DNA of 64,000 bases from Bradyrhizobium archetypum (GCF_013114835.1 NZ_JAAVLW010000010.1:124001-188000), one strand, 5' to 3'. Counted from the stretch's first letter, positions 9,358 to 18,583 are shown. Made by a program: numbers and translations. Notes: a model not told the origin generated them from the sequence alone.

Positions 9358-10078
9358 TGCGAGGACTGTTCTGGCTCCACGACAAGCAGTGGGCTCAGCT
9401 ACAGCCGCATCTGCCGACGAACCAGACCGGCCCGGCGCGCGATGACGATCGACGCATTATCAGCGGCATCATTCATATTCTTCAGTGCGGCGCGTGGTGA
9501 CGCGACTGCCCGTCCGACTATGGCCCTTACGCGACGATCTGTAATCGTTTCAATCGCTGCGCCAAGCGCGGATATTGGCAGGCGATCTTTGAAGCGCTCG
9601 CCGGCTGCGGCAAGAACGGCGTGACTTTGTCCATCTTCCACCTCGATCAAAGCGCATCGCTCGGCCAGCGGCAGAAAAGCGGGAGCATGAACAGGCGAAC
9701 GGCCACTCGCGCGGTGGCCGGACCACGAAAATCCACGCGCTGAGCGACCGTGATTGCAAACCTTGCGCATTTCATCTCACTCCAGGCCAAGATGCCGATA
9801 TTGCGGCAGGGCTAGTCCTTTTGACGATGGCAACGGCTTTGCGCCGAAATCGTCAGCTGCGGCGCGAAGTCTGTCATTCCAAACAAATCCAACGGGTGCC
9901 CCTCCATAGCTTCAGCGAACGCACTACAAAGGCCGCAATGTTATCGAGCGGCGTTTCTGCCGGCTCAAGGACTTCAGGCGTGTCGCAACCTGCTATGACA
10001 AACTTGCCAAAAACTTCTTGGCTGCCGTCCACCTCGCCGCCATTGTCGACTATTGGGGCAATTGAGTCTGAACCCTAG
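9358..10078 (+). pseudogene. IS5-family transposase, fragmented
   Basis: Translation starts MRGLFWLHDKQWAQLQPHLP and continues through DDRRIISGIIHILQ and YGPYATICNRFNR, the N-terminal half of an IS5-type DDE transposase. After a deletion, segments from the C-terminal half appear (IVSCGAKSVIPNKSN; an LKDFRR-like and CYDKLAKNF-like block ending about 10067). Several stops and frame changes make it inactive. Confidence 0.65.
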
Positions 10079-10281
10079 CTTTCGATAAAGCTCTTTGCCT
10101 TCCTGACGCCCGTCACCCTGTTGGCAATTGCCCAACCGTGCTCAACCCAGCGCATCCGTAGCTCTTGCACCCGGCGATGCGCCCAGGTCAGCCCGGGCGC
10201 CGTCGGCTTCAAAGCGCCATTCCGCGCCACGGAGAAAAAATTGTAGGACAAGTCTCGGCCCGGTGCGCGGGAGGACAAAAC

Positions 10282-11446
10282 TCACCGACACAACAAGACC
10301 CGGCGTGCTATTGCCCACGTGCAGTGTTGTACCGATAGGGCCTTACTCACTAGGTTAAAATCTTTCTGCTCCGCCAGCCGTCTATGATCGTCTAAATCGA
10401 AAATCGGCACTTCCATTTCGTACAGCGGGTATTTTCCTTGATGGATGAACGGGGGAATAGCGGCGCTAGCTTCTATCGCATCGGCCATCGTGTCGACGGC
10501 GATCCAGGATCTGCTCGCGCGCGGAGGCGGAGGTCCGAATCGTGGTCGCGAAGGCCGATACCTCGGACGCTGGGGGACAGCGCAACCCGATCAAACGCCA
10601 TTCCTGCTCGTATCGCCAACTTGACGCTTTTTGCAACTGGACAGCCTCGTCTACCTGACGACGAGCGTCCTTGTCGCCGTCGAGCATCGTCAGGATCTTG
10701 CTGGAATCGATACAAGCCGCGTGCGCCGTACTTTACCTTATCGAGATGATCGAGTGCATCGGACGGCACCGAATAGCCGATGCAAACACCGTGACGCTGG
10801 TCACCATAGTGGCTCCACATCAACGGGCATGTCGCGCGCTGAGCCATGGATACAATGCCCTGTCGTATTGCAGCAGCAGCTCCTTCTCCAGATAGTTGCC
10901 GAGCAGAAACTGAAGGGGATCATCTATTTCATATCTTGGATCGGTGGCGTTGTAGCTGATTTCCGAAATGACCCGATCGGCCTGGAGCCGGCTGAGTCGT
11001 TCGATATGATCCAGGGTTTTCGGACCTTTGTACCTGATTATCTTCGCCGCGGCTTTCATCTCGGCTCGCCGCTCGACGAGCTGGCGTAACGCGCGCTCAA
11101 GATCTGTGGCAGGAAGATTGGTGTTGAGCGACGGCCGAGCGTCGAACGGATCATTGAATGTGCTCGGATCGGCGTAAAACAGATTGTCCGCAATGATCAT
11201 ATCGAGTGTGAGATTATTGAACGCGCGGTATTTGGAAGCCGCCTCGGAATGCTTTGTTTTTTGGCCATTGCTCCCCCTTGAGCGGCTATTTGGGTCGAGA
11301 GTTCTGAACCACTGAATAGTGTTTCCACGTTGTCGCCGGTCAGCATCACCTTGTCGGCCCAATCGGATATTCACGAAGGGCTTAGCGATTGCTGGATGAA
11401 TGGAGTCGGGGTCGAAATCACCCTCGAACAGATCTCGGCGAAGCAC
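10282..11446 (-). pseudogene. DUF2971-domain protein, frameshifted
   Basis: Three overlapping minus-strand frames give consecutive parts of one DUF2971 protein. These are FYADPSTFNDPFDARPS at about 11160-11210, CPLMWSHYGDQRHGVCIGYS at about 10800-10840, and SSWRYEQEWRLIGL at about 10590-10630, with a further segment (PLYEMEVPIFDLDDH) continuing to about 10390. The order and spacing match the family, in which WSHY and YEQEWR are the hallmark motifs, often in phage-defence or accessory islands. At least two frameshifts break it. No neighbour suggests its role. Confidence 0.6.
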
Positions 11447-11478
11447 GTAAAGTTTTCGCGCATCTTCGCTGTTATGCT

Positions 11479-11872
11479 TTAGGCAGTTGCCAGAAGCCTC
11501 AGTTCCTCCAGGCCCGCTTTGTCAATGACAATCAACGCCTCTGTCAGTGCGGCAACCAGATCAGCATGCTTTGGCTTCTTTCTCGGCTGCGGCACGCATC
11601 GCCGCGCACCACGCTCCCATACGTGGTAGATCACGATCACGAACGCCTTTCGAACCAGGAGGAGCGCGGCTTCAGCCTCCAGGCGGCGCTCTGCGAACTC
11701 TTCGCCATAGTGACGTCCAGCGCCGGTTTTCCTGATCATACTCTTCCCACTGGGCAGTGCCCGCATCGACCCTGCGCTGAAGTCGTCCGCCTCCTTTTGA
11801 TCTCCTCCAGCTCCTGGAAAAAGGGGGCAAAGGCCGCGCGCATCTGGCGGATACGATGATCAAACAGGGCAC
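11479..11872 (-). pseudogene. Degenerate hypothetical gene
   Basis: Coding-like pieces are spread over three minus-strand frames: FDHRIRQMRAAFAPFFQELE near 11860-11800, EEYDQENRR near 11730, and YGEEFAERRLEAEAALLLVR...YHVWERGARR near 11710-11590. Together they suggest one helical protein of about 125 residues broken by two frameshifts. The family was not recognised. Confidence 0.4.
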
Positions 11873-12065
11873 GGCGCATTGTTTTCATTTCGAACGGGGG
11901 AACGGGCGTCCCCCTTTCAAAGGCCTGGTAGAATTGGACGTCACCTCAAGCGATTCAATCCTGCGATGGATGATACGGACGGCTCGCTTCAGGCGAGGTC
12001 TTCCGCTCAAAAGATCCCCGGCCCAAACGGCCACGACCTAAAGGCCCTTGCAAGAAATGCAGTAT

Positions 12066-12082
12066 TGCTGTATATTACAGCA
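12066..12082. promoter_or_regulatory. Palindromic operator before the antitoxin gene
   Basis: TGCTGTATATTACAGCA is a perfect inverted repeat of 7-bp arms with a 3-bp centre, ending 17 nt before the antitoxin start. Phd/YefM antitoxins bind such palindromes to repress their own operon, so this is probably the autoregulatory operator. It likely overlaps the promoter, since AT-rich TATATT lies at its centre. Confidence 0.65.
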
Positions 12083-12099
12083 TTGAGGGAGATCGATCG

Positions 12100-12351
12100 A
12101 TGACCCAATATTCAACCAGTGATCTTTCCAGGAAGTCGGGTGATATAATCGCTGAAGCCCTGCGTCGGCCCGTCACCATTACCCAGCGCAATAAGCCGCG
12201 TCTTGTGCTGCTCAGCATCGAAGACTACCGCAAGCTCACGGCCAGAGCCGATACCCGGAACGCCGGCCGCCTCGAGACAATGCCTGACGACTTGTTTGAC
12301 GACGTCAAGCGGGCCATCGACGCCTATGAGCGGGAGGGCGACGAGACGTGA
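12100..12351 (+). CDS. Phd/YefM-type antitoxin
   Basis: An 83-residue protein with the standard Phd fold features: a short N-terminal strand (YSTSDLSRKSGDIIAEAL), then PVTITQRNKPRLVLLSIEDYRKL, the core dimerisation/DNA-binding segment, and an acidic flexible C-terminal tail (DDVKRAIDAYEREGDE) that would wrap the toxin. It is preceded by a GAGGGAGA ribosome site. Its TGA overlaps the GTG of the toxin frame (GTGA), indicating translational coupling. The antitoxin itself looks intact. Confidence 0.85.
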   Translation: MTQYSTSDLSRKSGDIIAEALRRPVTITQRNKPRLVLLSIEDYRKLTARADTRNAGRLETMPDDLFDDVKRAIDAYEREGDET

Positions 12352-12765
12352 GCCGGGACGAGCTTCGCACCGGATGCGTGATCCGATTTCCCTTTTTGTG
12401 GGTGCGCGAGGCTGAGCGTGGGGAGACGGAAGGCCGCAAAGCCTCGCCCGGTGGCTGTGGGTGTGCGGATCGCCAGGCCGAAGGGTGAGGACTCGTTGGT
12501 GCTGTTTCCGATCACCAGCCAACCGCCCTCCTCCGATCGTTTTGCCGTCGAAATTCCCGAGATGGAAAAGCGTCGTGCCGGTCTCGATGCTTCGCTACGC
12601 CTTTGGATCATTCTTGACGAATACAATCAGGACGTCATCGGCCAGTCATTCTACCTTGAACCGGACCCGCCGCTCGGCCATTTCAGCAAGGCGTTTTTTC
12701 TGCCGTTGATGAAAGAATTCATTGCCCGCCGCGCACGGACTCGCGGCGTTAACCGTCAGAGTTAG
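12348..12765 (+). pseudogene. Toxin partner of the Phd-type antitoxin, +1 frameshifted
   Basis: Reading from the GTG at 12348 gives SRDELRTGCVIRFPFLWVRE then AERGETEGRK. The same protein continues one frame over as PRPVAVGVRIARPKGEDSLV, then LFPITSQ, ending at 12765. Skipping one A of the AAA at about 12438-12440 restores one reading frame of about 138 codons, so a single-base insertion (or, less likely, programmed +1 shifting) separates the halves. The second half could be expressed only if re-initiated at GTG 12418. The family is a conserved alphaproteobacterial partner of Phd antitoxins that I cannot name. Confidence 0.55.
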
Positions 12766-12968
12766 ATAGGTGAGCCCGCAAAGAGACCAGATCTTTCACC
12801 GGAGCAGCAGAATACAGCGGCCTCGATTCGGCAATTGCTCGGAAAGAGCATGGCCGATCGCTATGCCGACTTCTGCCGGCTGGCGTCCGGCGCGCTTCCG
12901 CTTCGGGTGTCCTGTCGCGGCCCACGCGTTGCGAGAGTTCCGATTCTACGGCAAACTTAACGGGACCA

Positions 12969-13295
12969 ATGGAGATTGCCGTCGACGCCACGGCGTTGGA
13001 TGATGCGCCCGCGCCGCTTGGTGCGGACCAATTCGCCGGTCAATTGCCGGTCTCAGGTGATCCTGAGGCACTCGAGCCGTTCTCACCAAGAGAACTCCGT
13101 GGACCGCTGAATGATGAGCCCGCGCCGTTTGGCGTGGATCAGCTGGTCGACAATTTGCAAGTCCCAGCTGATCCAGATGCGCTTATTTTCAAAGCCAAGC
13201 AGATGCCTCTACGAGAGATTCGCCGACTGCTTGATGATGAACACGCATCGTCACCCGCGGATCAACCAGCCCGCCGGTTGCCGAACGACTATTAG
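12969..13295 (+). CDS. Small acidic protein with tandem repeats
   Basis: A 108-residue frame that contains two full and one partial copy of a 37-41-residue repeat. The repeat runs LDDAPAPLGADQFAGQLPV...GDPEAL...SPRELRGP, then LNDEPAPFGVDQLVDNLQV...ADPDAL...PLREIRRL, then LDDEHASSPADQPARRLP. Repeat conservation at the protein level argues that the frame was translated. Each unit ends in a short amphipathic helix (RELRGPL, REIRRLL). No family was recognised, and it may be a fragment of a longer repeat protein. The flanks are degraded. Confidence 0.45.
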   Translation: MEIAVDATALDDAPAPLGADQFAGQLPVSGDPEALEPFSPRELRGPLNDEPAPFGVDQLVDNLQVPADPDALIFKAKQMPLREIRRLLDDEHASSPADQPARRLPNDY

Positions 13296-13670
13296 AGGAC
13301 ACGAGCCGATTGCTGGAGATGCGCTGAATTCAATGGCGCGACCTATTAAATCCTCGGACGACCTTCGGCGCATGTAGCTAGGTCCGGCGGATCGCCTCGC
13401 CTTCCGGCTCCTATTCGATCACTCCACCTGCCCTGGATTGCGGCCGTGCGCCGGCGTCGGAAGAGCTGGCAGAAGCAATGCGTTTGCATACTGTGCTGCG
13501 TCGACTACGGTTATTGGCGGGGGACAGATTTCTCTGTCTTCCGGTGGCGCGCTCTTCGATCGATTACTCAAAACATCGACGATGGAGTGCATGGCGCGAT
13601 GCGCAGATCTAGCTGGACTAAAGCCAAGCTACGACGCGCCCGCCAGACATTGTATATCCGTCATGAGCCG
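13296..13670. other. Intergenic, nothing identified
   Basis: About 375 nt of Arg-rich short frames only; no motif, box or RNA gene seen. Confidence 0.35.
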
Positions 13671-14042
13671 TTATGGAAAAGTTGCGTGACCTCTTGCCGG
13701 CCTTTCATGTTTCTTCACGCAGTGGCTCCTGCGAGCTCGTTGGAAGGCGGTGTCGTACACCGCCTGAGCCATGGAGTGCTTGGCCAGGTCTGTCGCGCGA
13801 ACCGGTCGAGTTCGCTCTGGTAGTACGAATTGCCGCTGTTGCTGGCATACGCGCGGTTCGCGAAAGATAATGGTCGGTGGCGTCGACGAAGTTGCCGCCA
13901 CCCTGCCCTGCGAGCGACAAGACGCTCGATAAGAATTGTTGGGGCAGAACCTTTTGAAATGCGGCATGTTCAAGAGCGCGCCGATTTCGTTGGCGTTGGT
14001 GTGCTTGTTGAAGCTGTCATAGAGATGCTTGGTCTGGCCCAA
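13671..14042 (-). pseudogene. Degenerate hypothetical gene
   Basis: Minus-strand frame with HLYDSFNKHTNANEIGALLN and MPHFKRFCPNN, a frame change to LAGQGGGNFVDATDHY, then a return to QRQFVLPERTRPVRATDLAK and SMAQAVYDTAFQ. The pieces look like one protein broken by two compensating shifts. No family was recognised. Its position between IS and conjugation debris suggests an accessory gene in decay. Confidence 0.35.
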
Positions 14043-14106
14043 TTGATGCTGCGACCTTGAGCTGCGACCTCAACGTATAACCTACTTCTTCAATTCCGTC
14101 AGTTGC

Positions 14107-14660
14107 TCAAATTTGTTGTTGCGGGATCCCAAACCGCCTCGTCTCCAAGCGCCTTCCAGAACTCGTCGAGTCAATGATCAGGCACCGGCCATCGATTAGC
14201 CGCTCCACGCGATGGAATAGATACATCATGAGCGGCGTGCGAACGGTGGATGATCTAAGAGATCGGTCATGTCGAAGCCGATGAACCGGGCGTCGAGACT
14301 GATAGCGTTCTGATCGCCGTCGAGCACCGAGCCGAATGGAGTGCCGTGGCACCGTCGCTCGAACCGCTCACCGATGCCTTCGCGATCTTTCTGACCGAGA
14401 AAAGCCCGCAGCGTCCTGAACGATCGCTCCGACTGCCGCAGTTGACCAAGCGCTCTCGCCGCCCCAATCCTTGTCGAAGAAAACATACGACGCGTCGAAC
14501 CGCTGGGCCTGCGACAGCACGAGGTTCTGCACGACAGTCTTGCCGGATCAGATGAAGGTGTTGCCGAGTCGCCATGATGAAAGGAAAAAAGAAGGGCAAG
14601 CCGGACACGGTCTTGAGCATCGCCACCGCCGGTCCCCAATGGTTGCCCGCGGGCATTCCA
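14107..14660 (-). pseudogene. VirB4/TrbE-type conjugation ATPase, internal fragment
   Basis: Read across frames on the minus strand: GNHWGPAVAMLKTVSG, then FFFPFI/FHHGD, a segment equivalent to the Walker A region (recognisable as GNTFI...KTVVQNLVLSQAQRFDASYVF on the complement), then FDKDWG, and finally TPLMMYLFHRVERLIDGR and an IIDS...FRD-like tail. This is the order found in the ATPase of type IV secretion/conjugation machines (VirB4, TrbE). Multiple frameshifts and truncation at both ends; the upstream side is joined to an IS21 transposase start. Confidence 0.55.
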
Positions 14661-14689
14661 GCATCCGCGGGCCGCCCCGCATCGCTTCG

Positions 14690-14936
14690 TCCGCGCCGCG
14701 GGCGCCCCGCCGGGTGCCGCTGCCGGCCTGTGCAAACAGCCGGGCCTTGAGCACCGCGTCGGTGACGTCTTCGGGCAACGGCCAGGTCAGCCCGCCGCCT
14801 CGAACCGGTGGATCGTCAACCGCACCGTCGAAGGCGCCGTCCCCACCCGCCGAGCAATCCCACGGGTCGTCATCCCGACCAACTTCAATCTGATCACATC
14901 GCGCACGTGGCGCATCGCAAACCTCTCCGTCGGCAT
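14690..14936 (-). pseudogene. IS21-family transposase (IstA), N-terminal fragment
   Basis: MPTERFAMRHVRDVIRLKLV...TTRGIARRVGTAPSTVRLTI is the helix-turn-helix start of IstA-type IS21 transposases, followed by LPEDVTDAVLKARLFAQAGS after one frame change. About 80 codons remain of roughly 500. It directly abuts the VirB4 fragment, so the element probably inserted there and was later mostly deleted. Confidence 0.6.
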
Positions 14937-15246
14937 CCAGGTCCCGCTCGCAAAGCTGAAAGGTGGGACCGTATCGTAGCTAGAAGAGGCCTCGTCACCC
15001 CGGGCGACATCATCCCGGAATGGCGGGCGACATCGAGCGGAACCAGCAGAGATTCCTGCCACCCTTCTTTACCGATACTGGCGTAAAGAACATGCGTATC
15101 CTCAATCGTGTAGTCTGCACCCGCGATGCAGCCACGCCCCAGCTCGTTGACCGTATGCTGGATTGATCTCGACGGTACTCAGTCTTGAGGCACACTGCGA
15201 TGAGTATACTCTCTCTTTGAGAGCCGCTACCCTCCTCCGGCAGGCC
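14937..15246. other. Intergenic, nothing identified
   Basis: About 310 nt between the IS21 fragment and the 3' end of the tts-box gene. No feature recognised. Confidence 0.35.
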
Positions 15247-15705
15247 TTATTGATGCAGTGCAACGGCATCGGCTGACCTACTCGCCGGTCCAGAGGCTCG
15301 AACCCGTTTCCCCGTTCTTGCAAGTCGAAACAGGAGCGCATCGCATGTGGCGCAATCTGCTGCTTTCAGGCACAGTCGACTACTTCGGGTCCTACTCGAC
15401 CTATTCTCCTGAGGCTCCGGGTCGACTTTGTGTGCGTCACGCATTTCTTGGTTCGGTGCGACATGCTTCTCACTTTTCGCTCGAAAGCGATCTGGTCCAC
15501 CTTCCACAATAGAGGTTGCGATTTGCACCGTCCGAGCCCACCGCCTCAGATGAAGCAAAAGCAGTACGCCAACAAAAAGGCTCGTCATTATAACAGTCGT
15601 CATCAAAAGGCATGCCACACAGCACAATGCGGCTACATCCAAGACCGATCGCAACCAGAACGGCACCCAATCCACACTTGCCGTGTCCTCCCTAGAGCCA
15701 GACAT
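15247..15705 (-). CDS. Candidate type III-regulated membrane protein (152 aa)
   Basis: The frame is open far upstream, but a tts box at 15787-15810 points at it, so the start is placed at the first Met after the box (15705; MSGSREDTASVDWVPFWLRS). A long hydrophobic region (SVLDVAALCCVACLLMTTVI and a following MTSLFVGVLLLLHL, about residues 20-54) would form one or two membrane helices. The remaining 100 residues are basic and hydrophilic. No family recognised. The box-to-start distance (81 nt) matches those of the two nopP genes here (72-73 nt), so coregulation with type III secretion by TtsI is inferred. It could be an effector that inserts in a host membrane or a bacterial membrane protein. 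Confidence 0.5.
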   Translation of the reverse strand: MSGSREDTASVDWVPFWLRSVLDVAALCCVACLLMTTVIMTSLFVGVLLLLHLRRWARTVQIATSIVEGGPDRFRAKSEKHVAPNQEMRDAHKVDPEPQENRSSRTRSSRLCLKAADCATCDALLFRLARTGKRVRASGPASRSADAVALHQ

Positions 15706-15786
15706 GCTCGCTATAACTCGCTGCTCTTCTCGATGCGTGATAAGGTTATCATTCAGCGCCGATTGAAGGATCGGCTCCCTAAGGAT

Positions 15787-15810
15787 GCGAGCTGACGTCA
15801 AGCTGACGAG
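15787..15810 (-). promoter_or_regulatory. tts box (TtsI binding site)
   Basis: On the minus strand it reads GTCAGCTTGACGTCAGCT within a CGTCAGC...GCTCGC context. This matches the rhizobial tts-box core (GTCAGCTT-N-TCG-N-N-AGCT) except A for T at one position. It is almost identical to the box at 18656-18678. Confidence 0.65.
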
Positions 15811-16016
15811 TTTCCCGACGGCAACGATATCGTTTCGCGTGAATTCCGGGCATTGTTGATCAGCCGAAGAGATCTGGAAAACTCCTCGAACAAACTCCAA
15901 CAAACCTCTTAAATGTCTTGAAGAGAGTTTTCCCTGCATTGCAGTCGTCGTTCGTACCGGAACGTGCGGCGGCGTCCCCGTGTTGGAGGCGCCGATTCGT
16001 TGTAGTAACCCGGCTC

Positions 16017-16436
16017 TCACGATACCCCCCCAAGCTGTGCAAGCAATATCGCCGTTTCAGAGGGTCCAAGCCCGACGACGCCTACGAAGCTAACCGGTGG
16101 CACTGGAATGTCCTGACGAGTCGGCTTCCAGAGATGCAGGCAGTACCGGCTGTTATTTACGTATTGCGAATGAGGCGGATGCAGTTGCATCACGCACTCC
16201 TCTTCATCCCAAAACAGGTCTTTGACGAAGCACATCTCCTCCCAGTTCGGACAACGTCGCGGCGTGGAGACAGAGACATGCTCCCACCCTGGGCGAACAA
16301 GTCCGACTATCCTCAGTCTGCACCCACAAGGGCCCTGAACAAAGAAAAGGCCGCAAGGACCTGATCCCGGCGCGCTGGCGAATTGGCCATGTCGTAGGCG
16401 GCCGGCCTCGAGTTTTTCTAGAACTTGTGCTCTCAC
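16017..16436 (-). CDS. Conserved hypothetical protein, DUF7694-like
   Basis: Residues 50-117 contain WEHVSVSTPRRCPNWEEMCF, then VKDLFWDEEECVMQLHPP and CLHLWKP. This is the conserved block of a small family (annotated DUF7694, from memory) common in phages and rhizobial accessory DNA. The N-terminal 45 residues and the last 20 (GVVGLGPSETAILLAQ) look atypical for the family and may come from frameshifts at either end. No neighbours clarify its role. Confidence 0.5.
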   Translation of the reverse strand: MRAQVLEKLEAGRLRHGQFASAPGSGPCGLFFVQGPCGCRLRIVGLVRPGWEHVSVSTPRRCPNWEEMCFVKDLFWDEEECVMQLHPPHSQYVNNSRYCLHLWKPTRQDIPVPPVSFVGVVGLGPSETAILLAQLGGVS

Positions 16437-16503
16437 GTCCCCTGCTTTGCCTCGCTGATGAATTTGGTTTCGAACAAACTGCTGAACAAACCGCAGATGC
16501 AGA

Positions 16504-16704
16504 TCATCTCTCTTCTTCCGCTCCCAATGCCGGCAAACACATGCAAGCGGACGCTCGACTTTTGTCGAGCCGGTAAAGGATCTCCCCGTGAGGCCAGGAT
16601 AAACTTTCAGCCATCTCCGTCACCTTTATTGAGAAAAACGCGTACGTTTCCGTAAGGATAAGGTCACGATGGTACTTTTCAGCTTGCGAGTTTGGCTTCA
16701 GCAC
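16504..16704 (-). CDS. Small hypothetical protein (66 aa)
   Basis: Starts at GTG 16704 with a near-perfect GGAGG Shine-Dalgarno 5 nt upstream (16710-16714), which decides the start and argues that it is expressed. The sequence VLKPNSQAEKYHRDLILTET continues with an aromatic, mixed alpha/beta segment (YAFFSIKVTEMAESLSWPHG). No family recognised. Confidence 0.5.
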   Translation of the reverse strand: MLKPNSQAEKYHRDLILTETYAFFSIKVTEMAESLSWPHGEILYRLDKSRASACMCLPALGAEEER

Positions 16705-16849
16705 CAGATCCTCCTTTTTTAGCTCACCACATCCCCGGTCCTTTCGAAGCTTGCCGCAAACACGCGGGCTGCGGCTCGCCTCGCGACGAGGCTAGGAACC
16801 CTTGACGACGGCAAACGCGCCGTCGGAAGCAGTTGCTCTTCCAGCACAG

Positions 16850-17224
16850 TCACGGCCGGCATATGGAATGAGCCCCGTTGAACGCCTGGATCACAAGGCG
16901 ACCGTTTCGGAGCTTGATCCCGCCGCCTAATTCAGGAACTCTTTCGATGCCGGCCTTCTCGTTTGGCATGGGCACGCAGCCTCGCGCAGCAGAATGCGAC
17001 GATCGGATGATCAGAAGGCCGAATTTCTCGATACGGCCTTCTCTCTCTTTGCACAGCGCGGCCCCGCGAGCCTCGTGAACGGTTCGGCAAGTGGGCGGAC
17101 GAGCCATAGGCTCCCCCAAGCCTAAGTCGGAAATCGCTCGTGATCCAAGCGCTAAACAGCCGGTGAAGGGATTAGCGAGCAGCCGCTGCCAATGCACAGG
17201 CGGTAGGCTGTAACAAGTCGGCAA
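16850..17224 (-). CDS. Hypothetical protein (124 aa)
   Basis: Open frame whose second half (IEKFGLLIIRSSHSAARGCV...GGGIKLRNGRLVIQAF) looks like a beta-rich coding sequence. The first half is less convincing. Not identified; a start downstream of the annotated one is possible. Confidence 0.3.
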   Translation of the reverse strand: MPTCYSLPPVHWQRLLANPFTGCLALGSRAISDLGLGEPMARPPTCRTVHEARGAALCKEREGRIEKFGLLIIRSSHSAARGCVPMPNEKAGIERVPELGGGIKLRNGRLVIQAFNGAHSICRP

Positions 17225-17599
17225 TTGCCCCCTTGCGCTTGCGTCGGATGGTCATGCTGGCAAGCGCAAAGATCAGCAACGACGGCAAGACATTTCGCTA
17301 TCCATGAAGATGAGGTGCGGATGAGGCGCGGCAAGCGGAGCTCCGAGCAGCGTCCCCTCAGCGACATTCGGCTTGGCCCCCTTGCTCGTCATGAGGAGGC
17401 ACACCTCAATTGATCATCCAGCGAAGCGCCCTTCCAGAATCGCGCAACACGTCCATGCTTGTGGAGCGTTCAAATCCCAGAGAGTTGCCAGATGACGCAA
17501 GAAGCAACTCAGAGCAGCTGACTAGGGATTCCAAAGGGCTGCTCTGCCGGAAAGGCCGAACCGCCGCCGGTTCAGCCTATTCCGCTCGCGCGCCGCATC
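17225..17599. other. Intergenic, nothing identified
   Basis: About 375 nt with only short overlapping frames on both strands; no family resemblance or box seen. A small inverted repeat GAACC-N6-GGTTC occurs near 17560. Confidence 0.35.
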
Positions 17600-17630
17600 G
17601 GGAGCACACCCGCTAGTGGCGGGCGCTCCC
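17600..17630. terminator. Hairpin downstream of nopP
   Basis: GGGAGC pairs with GCTCCC, with an inner CCGC/GCGG pairing, forming a GC-rich stem about 80 nt past the nopP stop. No T-run follows on either strand, so if it acts as a terminator it is not a classical one. Confidence 0.35.
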
Positions 17631-17710
17631 GTTGCAGCGCCCCGTTGCCCCGGTGCATGCCGCTACGAAGAGTAGTCCGGTTTCAGGCAACCACACCCTC
17701 GCGACCTCTG

Positions 17711-18583
17711 CTAGCCAGTCCCCGGGCCTAAATTGAGCTGTTCGAAGTACCAAGAAGCATCGTCCCCCGACGATTCCGTTTCGATGTATTCTTCACCCGA
17801 ATATTCCTCGACACTTCCTTCGCTTTCCTCATCACTACTCTCAGCTTTTGAGAGATATAGCCGAGGCTTATCCGCCCGCTGCCATTTCCCCTCCTCGTTC
17901 AGCGTCCACTTGTCCGGATGCTGCCTAGGGTCAAGCACATATTCATTGTCATCTTCCTTGTCTCCCACGTAAACAAAGCCCATTTGCTCTAGACGGGGCT
18001 TAACCTCATCAGTGGCAGGACGTGACATGACCAACGCCCGCTTGCCGTCAAGCCCAAGTTGATGTTCCAGCAGAACATCGCCTGCGTTCTCAACGAGCGG
18101 ATGAGTAACCCGGAGACCGACAACGGACGAGACGTGTTTTCGCCCAGGAAAGTTCCGCTCCCACGCCTCCCCTCCCATGCGACTTCGACCTTCGGTTTTT
18201 AAAAGCCCGACACTCTGCTTTCCTAATTGATAGCTGAAATATCGCGCCTGGTCCGAATCATTTACGGTAGATGCGGCTCTGGCGACCATCGCTGTTTGCC
18301 TAGCCTTGTTGGAAACGAAATCCGAGTATTCTAGCGGATTATCGGCTATGTGCTTGATGTCGTCACCGTAAAAATTTCTCAGCTCTTTCTTGAATGACTT
18401 CCTGTCGATCTCATCGATGGGAGCTACGGAAACGAGGGAGTACGGCCGTGTCGCCCCCGAGGACGAACCAGGCGCCGTGTCTGCAAGCGCTTCCGTAAAC
18501 CTCCGGCCTGCTAATGGCTCCGATTCATCGGCCTGGCTCGCGCTTGGAAATTGACTGGAAGAACCAGTGATTCTGCTATCCAT
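17711..18583 (-). CDS. nopP: NopP-family type III secreted effector (290 aa)
   Basis: NopP is a rhizobial protein secreted through the type III system into legume cells, where it affects nodulation compatibility. The sequence starts MDSRITGSSSQFPSASQADE and carries the family core PYSLVSVAPIDEIDRKSF, LRNFYGDDIKHI, and ARYFSYQLGKQSVGLL. The Ser-rich N-terminus is the expected secretion signal. The start at 18583 was chosen over the longer frame (18646) because the paralogue and the family begin M-[YD]-S/G-R-I-S/T-G-S-S. A tts box lies 72 nt upstream. An acidic Glu/Ser-rich tail (about 35 residues) extends beyond the core. Confidence 0.88.
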   Translation of the reverse strand: MDSRITGSSSQFPSASQADESEPLAGRRFTEALADTAPGSSSGATRPYSLVSVAPIDEIDRKSFKKELRNFYGDDIKHIADNPLEYSDFVSNKARQTAMVARAASTVNDSDQARYFSYQLGKQSVGLLKTEGRSRMGGEAWERNFPGRKHVSSVVGLRVTHPLVENAGDVLLEHQLGLDGKRALVMSRPATDEVKPRLEQMGFVYVGDKEDDNEYVLDPRQHPDKWTLNEEGKWQRADKPRLYLSKAESSDEESEGSVEEYSGEEYIETESSGDDASWYFEQLNLGPGTG

